Shown: positions 44,138-55,650 of the stretch, piece after piece
How positions within the stretch are numbered: position 1 is the stretch's first letter
Layout of the letters: every line of letters begins with the position of its first letter
Assembly (NCBI GenBank): GCA_029964075.1
Contig: CM057136.1
Span: 4,650,001 to 4,714,000 of the forward strand
Length of the DNA: 64,000 bases
From: Patiria pectinifera
Lineage: Eukaryota > Echinodermata > Asteroidea > Valvatida > Asterinidae
Direction of reading: 5' to 3'
Notes under the pieces: generated by a model
The model's input: only the letters and a program-made list of their open reading frames with translations
Database searches by the model: none
Told to the model about the DNA's origin: nothing
Translations under genes and position numbers: made by a program

Positions 44138-45362
44138 CAGTGTTGGAGCAAAGGCTTTGACCCTCAAGGCCAAGGCCAAGGCTTCGACCCTCAAGGCCAA
44201 GGCCAAGGCTTTGACCCTCAAGCCTTGAGGCCAAGGCCAAGGCTTAACCCTCAAGGCCAAGGCCAAGGCCAAGGCCCTGTTTTATGAAATGACCACTGAT
44301 ATAGAACTAATTATAGTCACATGAGTGACACATCATCACGTAAGGGCGGATCCAGAACACAATTTGGGAGGGGGGAGGGCAAAGAAGTTTCGGTCCCCCC
44401 AAAAAAAGTGGGTCAAAAAATTACGGTTTGGGCTTCGGGGCCCGCTTAAGGGTCCCGAAAAAAAATTTGGATTCGAGATGCTCTGTGGTGCGATTTGAGG
44501 CAATTTCTGACCATTTTAACCGATGTTTTTTTAGGAAAAGATGGTGGTGTACTCATTGCCTGCCTTTGTCATGACGTCACGTAAAAAGAAATGGTTTCGG
44601 TGGGTTTTTTTGTGGGGGGGGGGGGGCATGGCCCCTTTTGGCCCCCCTGGATCCGCCCTTATGATCACGAATTGCTAGTTACGAAGAACAACATTTATTT
44701 AATTGCAATCAACATGCTCGCATAAGCCTACACCATTTTATGACTGCACTGTATCTATTAAAGTATAAGTTCAGGTCTTCAATATGGTTTAACTAAACAA
44801 ATTAATGATTTACTTCTATATTGACACACAATTCTCCAAAGTGTAACAAAAGGGGGATCCAAGAAACTGTAAACCCTTGGGAAATTTTTATTTGCTGGGC
44901 CAACATGGTCAGAAAATATCAGATACATGCAAATCTTTAGCACTTATCAGGGAGACATATACAACCAATCAGATCTATTCAATAGTTATATGCAATTAAA
45001 GTGATCATCTCATTAGCCCCACAAGTGTACGGAATATTTTTGCAGCAAATCTACTACAATGGTAACAAAATGTGATGCTACCAAAGTGGAAGTGTGCCCA
45101 ACACACAATAGGGTGCTTCCCTCCTCCATGGTAATACGATTAAAACGGTAACAGCAAAATTCCGAACAGATTTATCTGGAAAATGCAAAACTCTATGGGC
45201 CTTGAAGAGCCTTGACTCAAAATTGCAAGGCCCTGAACCCTCAAGGCCAAGGCCAAGGCCAAGGCTTTTGCCCTTAAGCCTCGAGGCCAAGGCCAAGGCC
45301 CTGAAATCCAGCCTTAAGGCAGCCTTAAGGCCAAGGCCCAGCATCAAGGCACTACATCACTG
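44138..45362. mobile_element. hAT-type element, 1225 bp, with GGCCAA arrays
   Basis: Exact 8-bp duplication AGTCATTG on both sides (44130-44137 and 45363-45370); ends CAGTGTTGGAG ... ACTACATCACTG. Both terminal parts consist of repeated CCAAGGCCAAGGC / CCCTCAAGG units (about 44160-44275 and 45235-45350). No transposase frame. A younger MITE lies inside it. Confidence 0.9.
44342..44660. mobile_element. GGGCGGATCC MITE nested in the hAT element
   Basis: Perfect 14-bp TIRs AAGGGCGGATCCAG / CTGGATCCGCCCTT. The interior has GGGCCCGCTTAA and CTCTGTGGTGCG blocks. Other, partial copies are at 20905, 25230 and about 28540. Confidence 0.85.
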
Positions 45363-45604
45363 AGTCATTGTCTCATCTTGGACCAGCAACATTGTGTTTA
45401 TTTCTTCCTTCCTTTCCTGTGCTGCTCTACAATGCTGAACAACATGCATGCTCAAAGAAACACAAATGAAAGTGTGTTTATATGAAAGAGTCTGCGCATA
45501 AAGCGTGAGTAATGTTGGGTCTGTTTTGTGATATTTTAATAGGATTAGATATTAAATATTGTATCTTGCATTTAAAGACAGTATACACACTATTGGAAAA
45601 ACCC

Positions 45605-45859
45605 TAAGGCCAAAAAAAAAATAGTTCTGCTTCCGGTTTCCTTACCTACCCTATTCTGACAGCCACTACCCTAATTTGTTCATGGGAAAATGAGAAAAAC
45701 AAAACAAAACCATCAATTTCTACCTTTTACCCTTGACTACCCCTAGACGCCTCCATATGATCGTACACACACAAAAATTTGGCCCAAAAAAAATGTCCCT
45801 ACCTACCTACCCTATTTTCAAATGCCATGTTATCGGATGCGGAACTTTTTTTGGCCTAA
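45605..45859. mobile_element. 255-bp MITE related to the 13.2-kb element
   Basis: Left CTAAGGCCAAAAAAAA with TAGTTCTGCTTCCGG; right CGGATGCGGAACTTTTTTTG with GCCTAA. CCTACCTACCCTATTT replaces the CCGACCGACCCTATTT of the longer relative. Confidence 0.75.
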
Positions 45860-46784
45860 CTCTGAATCAAGACAAAAGGTAACACTGGTAGATATTGGGG
45901 GTGTACATTTTCTACAGTTCCTAGGAAATTAATTTTGTTTAATGTGGTCCGATTTGCACTTGGTTAGTTAAGGCTCAACGACATCGTCGATATTGGAGTT
46001 TATACTGTTAATCTTACACAGCGCCCTCAAGTCTAGCCCCATAAATGTGGCCAATTTACTGAACTACCTCCGTAAATAAAGGCCACACTTGGAACATGTA
46101 CCCAAACATGTAGAACTTTGTCAAATTTTGATTTTCACATCAATGCTTTCAAAAAAAATTGCAACAAAATATCTTTTATATAAAATTTCTGTTTAGAAAA
46201 AAGTATTGTGTACTTTCAAACCACTGTATTTTAATTATTCAATTGAACAATGGGAGCGGTTGAGACTGTTCCCTCCCCACATTCGAATGGAGGGATCTGG
46301 AACCAGTGCATAGCTAGCTTCACTTCTTTGTACATCTCGTCTTTGAACATCTCGGAAAGCCTACGAGCTATCCAGATTTGTTCGGCAAATCGGCCACGCT
46401 GCAACGAAGAGCGCCTACAACGGTCAGATGGTGTCCAGCCCTATCCCCACCCCACCCGGCCCCACCCCACCGCCACTCCAACCCCACCCCACTACATGCA
46501 TATGATATGATTAAGCGATGAATGGCTTACCGGAAAAGAAACTCCTCTACCTTACAACACAGAGGGTCTGTCGGCATTTTATTGTCATACCCCTCCCCCC
46601 CCCCCCACTCCTTCAAATCAGTCTTGCTACGCCCCCTGCCTATCAGTGGTGTACACCAAGGGTTTCATTTGTAGAGAATGGCGCTCTTTGGGAGTGCTTT
46701 CGGGGAGGGGCAATCAATGGGTTTTAAACAAAAAGCCTAATATTGCTCACCTCAAAGGCTGAGGGGAGAGCATAATGGTGTCCA

Positions 46785-47318
46785 GGCCTTGAGCGGGGGG
46801 ATCCATGCCACCCCACTCCTAGCCTTTAGTCAAGTCCCACGCGCTTACCCGGACACGTAACGCATCCCGGATGCTGGCACGTAAAAAGACAAGCAAGAGC
46901 GGCGAAGCCGCGAGGGCCTTTACTATCTCGTGGAACTAATTACTTATTCATTTATTCACGTAATATAAATCAAGCAATATAAACCAATCATCTAACGGTG
47001 GTTTGCGGTTACCAGCAACAGCACGCGCGCCATCGCGCGAGTGCTGTCTGGCGCCAGACGACGGCTGATTTACGTTAGTAATTCTACATTTTCATTGGTC
47101 AATTCACAACGGGTAATGCATTATGCATGTCTACCAAATCGGTAGACAAATGTTAAGAAAAACATAAGCGTTCTCCACGAGTTGGTAAAGGCCCTCGCGG
47201 CTTCGCCGCTACGGTGCTAGTCTTTTTACGTGCCAGTATCCGGGGTGTGTTACGTGTCCGGATGGTCCGGGTATAGGCGCGACGGACTTGACTAAAGGCT
47301 ATCCCACCCCTTGATCCT
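46785..47318. mobile_element. Long-TIR foldback element
   Basis: Arms of about 150 bp (46785-46935 and 47168-47318) share TAGCCTTTAGTCAAGTCC, CCCGGACACGTAAC, CTGGCACGTAAAAAGAC and GCGGCGAAGCCGCGAGGGCC in inverse orientation. The spacer is about 230 bp. No coding frame. Confidence 0.8.
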
Positions 47319-48974
47319 GAGACAGTCATCTCAAGAAGCTGAGGAATGGAACCGTATTCCATTGGTTTATAATAGCAGTGCAGACTGCTTAAATGTCACG
47401 GGGTGACAGGCCTGACCAGAGCGTGTGCTGATGAGTAACAAGCCGCCTACTTCCGCATCAGACCGCCGTCCAACCACTGCACTATTTTAAGTGTCTTGGC
47501 GCCCTCGTGGCGATCAAAACTTTAATACCGCGACCACCAGTGGAAGTCTTCTAAGTATCCATGACAACTATACCAAAACCATTTGGGACCAAAGGGGATT
47601 TCAAACCACATTTCGTTTTGGGAAGGCTAATGGACCCAGAGTAAGAGAGGTGAAGAGTTGCTCCCGTTCAAACTTTCAAATTTGTTTCAATCCATGATTG
47701 TAAACGTTTCAGCACCGTATAACGGAAAATGCAGCTCTCGTGAGTTATTTTGTGGTATATGAAGCAGCAGTTGATCAAAGAATAAATCTGCAACATGTCT
47801 TCGACCTCAATCCCCCCCCCCCTCCTCCCGGAAGAAAAAAGGAAATTACCGGGGGATAGTCTGAAGAGGAGGAATAGAAGCTAGGGAAAAGCTGAACCGC
47901 AAAATATCATTTCTTCCCCCTTCAATTACCGACTTCCAAGCGGAGGGGGGGGTAACCTATTACCTCCTTAAAATAATAAGATAAGAGCCCAGTGTAAGTT
48001 ATTTTCACATGAGACTGCGATTTAAGACCTCTCCAACTGAGTTTTTACCGATTTTCATTTTCAATCTTTTAACTAAAGAGCTGACTGTATAGCAACCACA
48101 CCGGCGTCTATGTAAATTGTCGGAAGTTGAACAACTGCTGTAATTGAATCGATGACAACTTCAAACCACTAACGGTCAATATTTCCTGGGGTATTGTCTG
48201 AATACTAACCGGGTCTTGTTAGAAATGTTTTGTCGATTGACAGGGGGTGGTATGCGGTGTAAAAGGACGTGTGATATGCGACCTATGATAAAATAAAGAC
48301 CCATGGGAATTGATTTTTCATCGACTGCATCGCAGTTATTTAAATCGTGGAATGTGTCACTATGAAATATTAATGGCGATGCCAATAAGCCCTTTGAAAA
48401 ATAAACAACAGGTGGCGCCTTTTAAAGGAGCAGTTATAATATCTGCGGATTGGCCGAAGTCTTTCTTCGTCTCAGGCTAAGGACACTCAGATAGCTGTAG
48501 GTCTACCTCTCTGTTGGATTGACCTATTGAGAAAAACAGTTTTCTTATGAATTTTGTGACGCCATACTTCATAGCTTTCGACCTTGAGGGCGCTCTACCA
48601 CGTTTATTTGGCGATCGCCGTCACCCATGGCCGAGTCTATGGACGTTTGGAAATGAACAACTCATTCATAGACCATTGTTGTTCAAAGGCAGCTCATACT
48701 TCCGTCTTTGAGAAAGTCTCTCAGAGAATCCGTGTTCAGTAGTTCGATGGGAAAGTTATGTTTATTCACAAAAGAAAACACGCCACATTATCCATATACG
48801 ATCTTTGTTATTATTCGGTTAATAATTACTACGATACGAAACGGCTACGGCTTCAACAGTGGCCTAAGTATGAGGTACGCTATGGATCGTAAGATCCCCG
48901 GTTCCAATCTACCACCCACTATTTTTCATCTACTATTTTTCTTTTCCAAATTTAAAGTTGGAATAATTTTTTAA
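47319..48974. other. Intergenic, no gene recognised
   Basis: Contains homopolymer-C/G tracts near 47812 and 47943 and a tRNA-like box pair near 48855-48910 (see rejected items). No exon recognised. Confidence 0.45.
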
Positions 48975-48980
48975 TTTAAG

Positions 48981-49080
48981 GGAAAAGAAGAGTCCAAGAA
49001 CCTCAGGGATCCATCGAAACTATATATGGGTTCTCTGAGAGACGTTCTCAAAGAAGGAAATGTTTATCTGCTGTTCAAAG
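48981..49080 (+). CDS. Candidate orphan exon
   Basis: A pyrimidine-rich tract and TTTAAG|GG precede an open segment encoding DPSKLYMGSLRDVLKEG then NVYLLFK, ending at a possible donor AAA|GTAGGT. The residues look protein-like, but there is no start codon and I recognise no family. It could be an upstream exon of the 53-kb gene or chance. Confidence 0.3.
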
Positions 49081-50159
49081 TAGGTGGCAACTATAGACAG
49101 GATAAAAGGTTGAGCTCAGCAGGTGCTCCGTTGGGGTAAAAACTGAACCGCGTTAATTAATTGTTTAGTTTATTTTAGTCCGTGTAAGTTTCTAAACTGC
49201 AATGTATAATCACTTCAATTGTTGCAAACAGTTAATTTTTAAACGCGTGGTATTTTTTAGGTCACTTTGGGCAGTGATCATGTTTTATAAAAAAATATAT
49301 TTTAGATAAGTGGGTAACCTCCACTTTAAGCAGCACGCGAGACCCACACAGCAGTGTGAGACCCACACAGGGAGTTAATTCCACTTTTCACCCGCAACTT
49401 GTCCGGACCTCTGACAAGTTGCTCTTAAAGCCGCACTTTTTGTCCTCATCGACCCATCTTGCTTATGTAATGCCGCTCGGCCAGCGCGTGCGGATCATTA
49501 AATAACCGTGGATCGATATTACCTTTAAGACCTGCGTGCCACGTGGGCGGTTCCTTGGGGGCACACTTGGGGTAGAGTCGCGTGGGGGAGGTGTTGTCAC
49601 AGACTCAGCCGGCCCTCAGGCCGGGGTGAGCTGATCGCGTAGGCCTACTGCTTCGGGCTTGGGACAAAATCGATCAAATACTGGTCTCTATAGATTTTTT
49701 TTTTTCGTCAACTTAAATTTCGGTTCAGAAAAAGTGAAACGAAGAGAGCATTTTTCTGTCAACATCACAACAATGTATGAACATTCCATTTGCATGTTTA
49801 ATGGTTCTTTGGAGAATTCGTCACCGTAAAGTCATGCCGAGCAACAATTTGTATGGTCTTGTTGGTATTGGGGTTGAGATACCTAGGGTATACCTCTACT
49901 CGTATTACAGCTTTGACATTAGGAATACCAAAGTAGGCTTATTACATCCACAGTTATATTATTAGAAACAAGATAGCGACTGCCGGGGTAGTAGATTATT
50001 TTTAACAAATACAATAAGATTATTTAAACGAGTCACGTGTCTCCAATTTGTTTCTGAAGATAATGCCACTTTCGAGTGAGCTATGATAGTCTACTTCTGA
50101 AATTCATTGCTGATATTCAAAAATCATATAGTGCAACACAATTGGAATGTCAAGAGGTG

Positions 50160-50215
50160 CAACGCCCGGAATCGGCCCGGAATTGGCCCGGAATCGGCCC
50201 GGAATTGGGCAATAC
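50160..50215 (+). repeat. GGCCCGGAATT-type tandem repeat
   Basis: Four copies of a 13-14-bp unit CCCGGAATCGG / CCCGGAATTGG. Confidence 0.85.
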
Positions 50216-50724
50216 GTAATCATGAAACAATGACGACACACCGTCCACCAATGATGTGTGAGGACAAATACACACAGGACGAAACAATAAAATAGATTAT
50301 AGGATCGACGTAACAAATAAATATATATAGGACGAAACTAGCATCGTTTTATATGTATTGCAGCTCTTCGTCCTATCTATTTTCTTCCTATAATTATTTT
50401 GTTTCGCAATAAAGGGCGCTATATATAATAATGATGTGTGATGAGATTGCAGGGACAGAAAAACAAACAAGACAATAAAACGGGCAGCGCGGGGTGGCAA
50501 GGGGGCGGAGGGGGGGGGGATGGTTTACCTGCTTCCAGGCATATTGCACCCACCATTCGCGCAAGTAACGTGTTCCAGACCACGTCACTGGCTTCGTCCG
50601 CTAAACATGTACTTCGTGATGTCATCAAAAAAAAATACGACGAAAGCTGTGTGGGATTCACCTACGTATTGTATTAATAAAGCTTATTGTTTAAATTTCA
50701 TGCAATCACGAACCCTATACAGCG

Positions 50725-50792
50725 AAGAATCCAGGTTGTTGAAGAATCCAGGTTGTGAACTAAAGGAAATCCAGGTTGTGAACTAAAGGAAA
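50725..50792 (+). repeat. AATCCAGGTTGTGAACTAAAGG tandem repeat
   Basis: Three direct copies of AATCCAGGTTGT, two with the same downstream bases GAACTAAAGG. Confidence 0.85.
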
Positions 50793-52699
50793 ATATTTTG
50801 CCCAAGTAATAATTGCGCGGAGTTATTTTTGTCCACTAACTTCAAGGGCGTCGTCACAATCCGAACAACTTGGCGAGGCGGTAAATTCCTAACATGCTTT
50901 CCGTTCTGAGAATAATAATGGGATTATAAAGTATCGGAACTGTTTTGAGTTTCGAACATATACCAATTGAATTTTGAAATATATGTATTACTAAAATTAC
51001 TCAATAAAAGAAGAGATCCTTGTTGGCCGCATTTTTTGGTAACTGAACTTGAGTAAACCCTTTATATTAAAAAAAATGCATCTTCAAAGATACCACGGCC
51101 AACGACCTTAAAACACAAAGAAAATGACAACCCGCAAGCCAAGTACGTCCATCAACAAACAAATGCAATTCAACGTATAACAATCATAGGAAATGCTTTT
51201 GTTTTGGGACTGAAAGTTCCCTGTACAATTGGTTCTTACCATGCATGACTAATGAACGACAGGGTTGTTTGTTGTTGATAAACAGGATATATTTCTTCCA
51301 GCGTGTGAACGGAATTGAACACAAAATTCAATGTCGTTCATAAAATTCTTGCACTACAACAAGTTTCTAATCTTTTGATATGGGGGCGGCTAACACAAAG
51401 GCGGGTGTATTTTGACTTCAAAGCAGCCAAACATGTCTGGAATTTCTGTGGCTATAAAAAGCAAATCCTTTTGACAACGAGAGTTGCTCTGAGTGCCACA
51501 GCTTTTTTTCCCCCACAGGTATTATGCGCAGCATACACAAACATGTTGTAGATAGACTTTCAAATAGTGCGATCATTATCCATTTGTTTTCTCCCGTTTG
51601 TTTTGCGCGTCGCAAGTTGATTTTTATTTTATTTATGAGACGCAGCTTCCTTGCTGAATGATAACAAAAAATTGGGGAATATTGCTGAGCAAGATAGAGC
51701 GGATATTTATTTTCTAAAATAGGATATCTGGGAAAATTGAAACAATGGCCCAATATTTATGATAAAATTGGCCTTGATTAAAACAAAATCTTGAAACTAA
51801 CTTGCTTGAATATTCCCCCCAAAAATGTGTTATCATAAGTATAAAAGTCTCGCGTGTATTTAGGTCACACGTCCGAAGGTTTGTTTTGTTTTGTCAAGTA
51901 GCCTAGTTTGGAGTGTTTGTCAAAATGTCATTAAATTCCTCTTCAACGATGGAAACGTAGATTAGCAATTATATCAATCTGGAAACTTGTTTTGGAAATT
52001 TTGTTGACATATTCCCTTATTTGGTGAATTCCAAAGGGCAACGACATCAATACATTGTATTTATTTATTTTTGGAAATCATTACACCTCATATGTCCGGA
52101 ATAGCAAGGATATGTCGAAATGTCTCGAACATCCACTTCCGATTTCTCTCAAGAATTCCAGTTATGTTATGGCTTCTGTTGTTTAACCACAGGAAGCAAG
52201 CGTAAAATGTAGTCTGACGATTTTCTTTGCCCAGTCGTGTGGGGGATTTCGACTCAAGAAAATCGAATCCTTGACGGCTGAATTACATGATCGATCCGAG
52301 TTATCACCATGACTAAGCAATCAATCGAATTAGCGACGAACACATGTTTATTTTCGGTGACAACAAGTTGCAACAACTATTTTAGACTTTGTGCCCCATC
52401 GATTTCACATAACAAAAGTCGAGAAAAGCCAGCCAGCGGCCGGCTCTATAGCCGGAATAAATCATTCACGAGTAGGGATGGTTGCTAAAACAGTTTCATA
52501 AACAATTCCGTACAAAAACTAAACTTATCGAATAGGCTATATGATATCAGTTTTTTACATATGTTTGATATTTTTGGCTATTCGGTTCGATTTGGGGCGA
52601 CTTTTTTTTGTCTGCAATTGGATTAAAACTAGCTTCGCAAATGATTGCCCCACCCACCAAATAAATACAACGGACCAAAATCTCTGCACTGGGTCCTAC

Positions 52700-53074
52700 T
52701 GCGCATGCGTGTTCCCGTGTTAACGTGACATCACAGTCAACAACACTTCCGGGTGAAGGTGTTTTATGTGCAGGGGGTGTTTCCCAACTTCCCTAAGCGT
52801 GTCCGAGATCTTTGATAAACACACGTCAATGCCACTCTTGAAACCACAAATTTTCCGACAGTTGCATACCATGCACGTTACAGGTGCTTAAAGCAGTTAC
52901 CGAGACCACAAGTCATTTCAGAGCAGTTGAATAGCGCCACGCAGCGGGCAACATCGTTGTTTTGTGCACAGAGAGCCGTGGGTACTGCAAGAGAGAACAC
53001 GCTGCACGTACTGACACCGGGAATACTGTCAAAAGTCGCATCTGATGCCGGTGAAAATCTACACTCTTTTCAGC
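52700..53074 (+). promoter_or_regulatory. CpG-richer 5' region of the 53-kb gene
   Basis: Sequence just upstream of the ATG is richer in CpG than the surroundings and contains CGTGACATCA (CRE-like) near 52726. Promoter/5' UTR status is inference from position and composition. Confidence 0.4.
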
Positions 53075-53510
53075 ATGGATGTATCAAAGAGGATCACTTC
53101 AAGAACGTTTTCAAATGGCACCTTAGTTTTAGCTTTATTGTTTACCATCAGTGCATGCAATGCGTGTCAACCAAGAGATGTAGAATTGATAGAATCTAAG
53201 TTTTACCGATCACCAGTTGTCATCCAGGCGAGGGTTTCGACCAGGCAAGGAGATGGTGTGGTTGTTCGCGTGGATAGAACTCTCAAACCTACGGACGGAT
53301 CGGGAGTTGTTACTGCTGACACTGATATTACATTAACAGGGTTTGGGACGGAAGACCCTTGTTTCTTGGAGGCTTCGGATTTATCAGACAACTCTGTGTA
53401 CTTCTTCTTTCTTGATAACTTGAAAGAGGATGGTTTTTACCCTATCGTGGCTAATCCCGTGGAGGCTACAAAGAACGAACGAAAAGCTATCAGGAAGTTT
53501 ACACAAGAAG
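53075..53510 (+). CDS. First coding exon: secreted NtA/neuregulin-like domain protein
   Basis: The ATG at 53075 is preferred over the in-frame ATG at 53045 because it has A at -3 and G at +4. A signal peptide follows (hydrophobic GTLVLALLFTISA), with likely cleavage at CNA|CQPRD, giving an N-terminal Cys. The ~115-residue domain contains SPVVIQARV, VVVRVDRTLK, ITLTGFGTEDPC, NSVYFFFLDN and a terminal basic helix ERKAIRKFTQ. This pattern (VV..ARV, then V+V...LK, then a Cys, then Y/F-FF) is shared by the N-terminal domain of GGF-type neuregulins and by agrin NtA, both NTR/OB-fold-like. The exon ends GAAG|GTATGT in phase 1, the usual phase between extracellular modules. Neuregulin-like is slightly favoured (whole domain in one exon, phase 1, huge next intron); the GFG motif favours agrin. 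Confidence 0.8.
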
Positions 53511-54234
53511 GTATGTAACCAGCAATATTAGTAGTACTAGTACTATTGCTTTAATTAACTTGACAAACATTTCAACTTCAGTTCCAAATTGTTTATTGAA
53601 ATTATCGCAACGAAAATTCCAGTTTGTGTACTATTGGTTAAAAATGCAAACCATAATATATCGTGATGATGTACCAAACGAAAACTCTGTTGGGTTGTGT
53701 AATGATGAATGCATCATAATATCACACATTGATTGAAGGTCATTGTTTTACTAGGTTTCTACCAGAAAGATTGTGGTATTTTACTGTGAATATTTCGAAC
53801 GTGTGAAAATAAACATCCCTTATTTACAGAGCTACATCAGTGAATGCAAAATGACAAAAAGCTGGATTGTGACAAAAGTCCAAAGGTCTGTGGGAAATCC
53901 TTTGATGTGGGTTGAGGCTACAGTCAAAGCATGAGCCAGAACGGAAATAATTATGTACACAATCATTACAATACAGGTACTTGCTTACCATTCATGTGTG
54001 ACAAGAGAGACGTAGTTGTAAAGTATCGAATGGTTTAAAATGCCTGGACACTTTTGATTGAAATAAAACCAATTATTTTGATTTTGAAAATACAGTTCAG
54101 CACAGTATTTAAAAAGAATGACAAGGTACTTGCGTAATAAGGATGTGACTTTGCATATAATTTTGTAAACGTTTAGCAAATATTTTAAGAAAGTTTAAAC
54201 ATTTAGCCATTCACAAAGGTTGATGCATGCTCAT

Positions 54235-54300
54235 TTGATTAGATTAGATTAGATTTAAACTTTATTATCCCTCACGAGGGAAATTGAAATGGCCTTGACA
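54235..54300 (-). repeat. 3' tail of a non-LTR element with GATTA microsatellite
   Basis: On the minus strand TTTCCCTCGTGAGGGATAAT leads into AAAGTTTAAATC and TCTAA repeats. A short hairpin plus microsatellite is typical of CR1/Rex1-like tails. Confidence 0.5.
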
Positions 54301-55607
54301 GAGAAACGGGTTATAAAACATACAATCATTAATTAAAAAGATGTAAAAATGATTACAGTTACCACAAACTTATAAATCCAGTTATTACATGTAAAAAAAA
54401 ACCAAACTACATGTACTAAATAATAACATATATATACACACATTCATGTATTGTATTACGTTAATGAGGGATCAGAATCAGCTACACGACAGCTCATCGT
54501 CCCAGTTGTTCATTGTACCATTTGATAGCTGCTGGATCGAATGAGCTGCCATATGTCCTGATCCTGTCTGCAGACCAGCGTGATTGACACTGTATGCTAA
54601 ATCAACAATGGCAGTCATTGAAAAAGTAAAAACTGAACTACATGTGCCTTGCATATGATCAACTAATGTTTTGAAGTGCTTCAAAGGTTTTGTAAATTAA
54701 GGTTTGAAAATTTCATTCATTATTTGTACTAGGTAGGTTTAACTCAAATAAAGACTTTGTGAACGTAGGTCTCTTTTTTTTTATAATTCGGGTTTTGTTA
54801 AGGCCCTAAACATTTTGAATTTTTTTTATATGAATTTAGGATTTTTTTGTCTAAACGTGTAGGCTTCACATCCTGATTAAGTAAGACGTTTGACATGTTG
54901 TTTTTTTGTATACGGCAGTTCTGATACTAGACTTCATTGCTATAAGTATAATAAGTCCACCTTGAGTTCAGGTACACCTTGTCATTTGTATTAATCAGAG
55001 TGCCTATAACCCTTCATCCCCCCCCATGAAAAAAAGAAGAAAAAAAGAAGAAAGGGGGAAAGGTAAGTACTAAAACACTTTACCTGTAATCACAGCTAGC
55101 TGCCGTACCTACCGGTATGAAAAAAGGTGTGAATATTCGTAAATGTAATGCTCCACTGTATGTATTTTCATCCTTCAACTAATAGCTTTTGCATTCAGCT
55201 GTCCTTTACCAATCAAAAACTTGTTTTTACCAACACCACCGCCTATAAAGAAATCAAATTCTATTGCAATCCTGTAGGCTACTCTGATCTCTTTTTAATC
55301 ATTCAACAAGTTGATTCATTGCCACCTTCAACTTCAAGGCAGACATCAGTGAGTCGAGTTAAAAAGGAAATATGTTAGCCATGCCATATTAACCTTGTCG
55401 TCCTTATCCGAAGATTTGGCAATGACCTGATTTAACAAAGGACTGCCTCTCAAAATATATTTTCTGAACCAGTACAAACTATTAACATGTCAAGGTCTTT
55501 AGTCATTACTCTACTGTAGACAGTCGTTTGTTGCTTCTTAGTTTCCAATGGGTATTTCACAAGTCTTAGAGAAAAACAACATTTCCCTGTTGTTTGTACA
55601 CAACCCT

Positions 55608-55650
55608 GTTGTTACCCTCCCCCCCCCCCCCCACACACACACACACACAT
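55608..55650 (+). repeat. Poly-C plus CA microsatellite
   Basis: A C-run followed by about nine CA units. Confidence 0.95.

Larger units (their letters stand above)
49140..52700. other. Intergenic / possible 5' region of the 53-kb gene
   Basis: No recognisable exon. Small tandem repeats occur at 50160-50215 and 50725-50790. GC and CpG rise at 49320-49650 and again towards 52.7 kb. Confidence 0.4.

Noticed and set aside
48850-48910. tRNA-like A box (TGGCCTAAGTATGAGG) and B box (GGTTCCAATC)
   Set aside because: The acceptor and anticodon stems do not pair, so a functional tRNA is not supported. At most a decayed SINE head.
54478-54684. 68-codon minus-strand frame next to a LINE tail
   Set aside because: No resemblance to reverse transcriptase or any domain. 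Probably non-coding or LINE UTR sequence.
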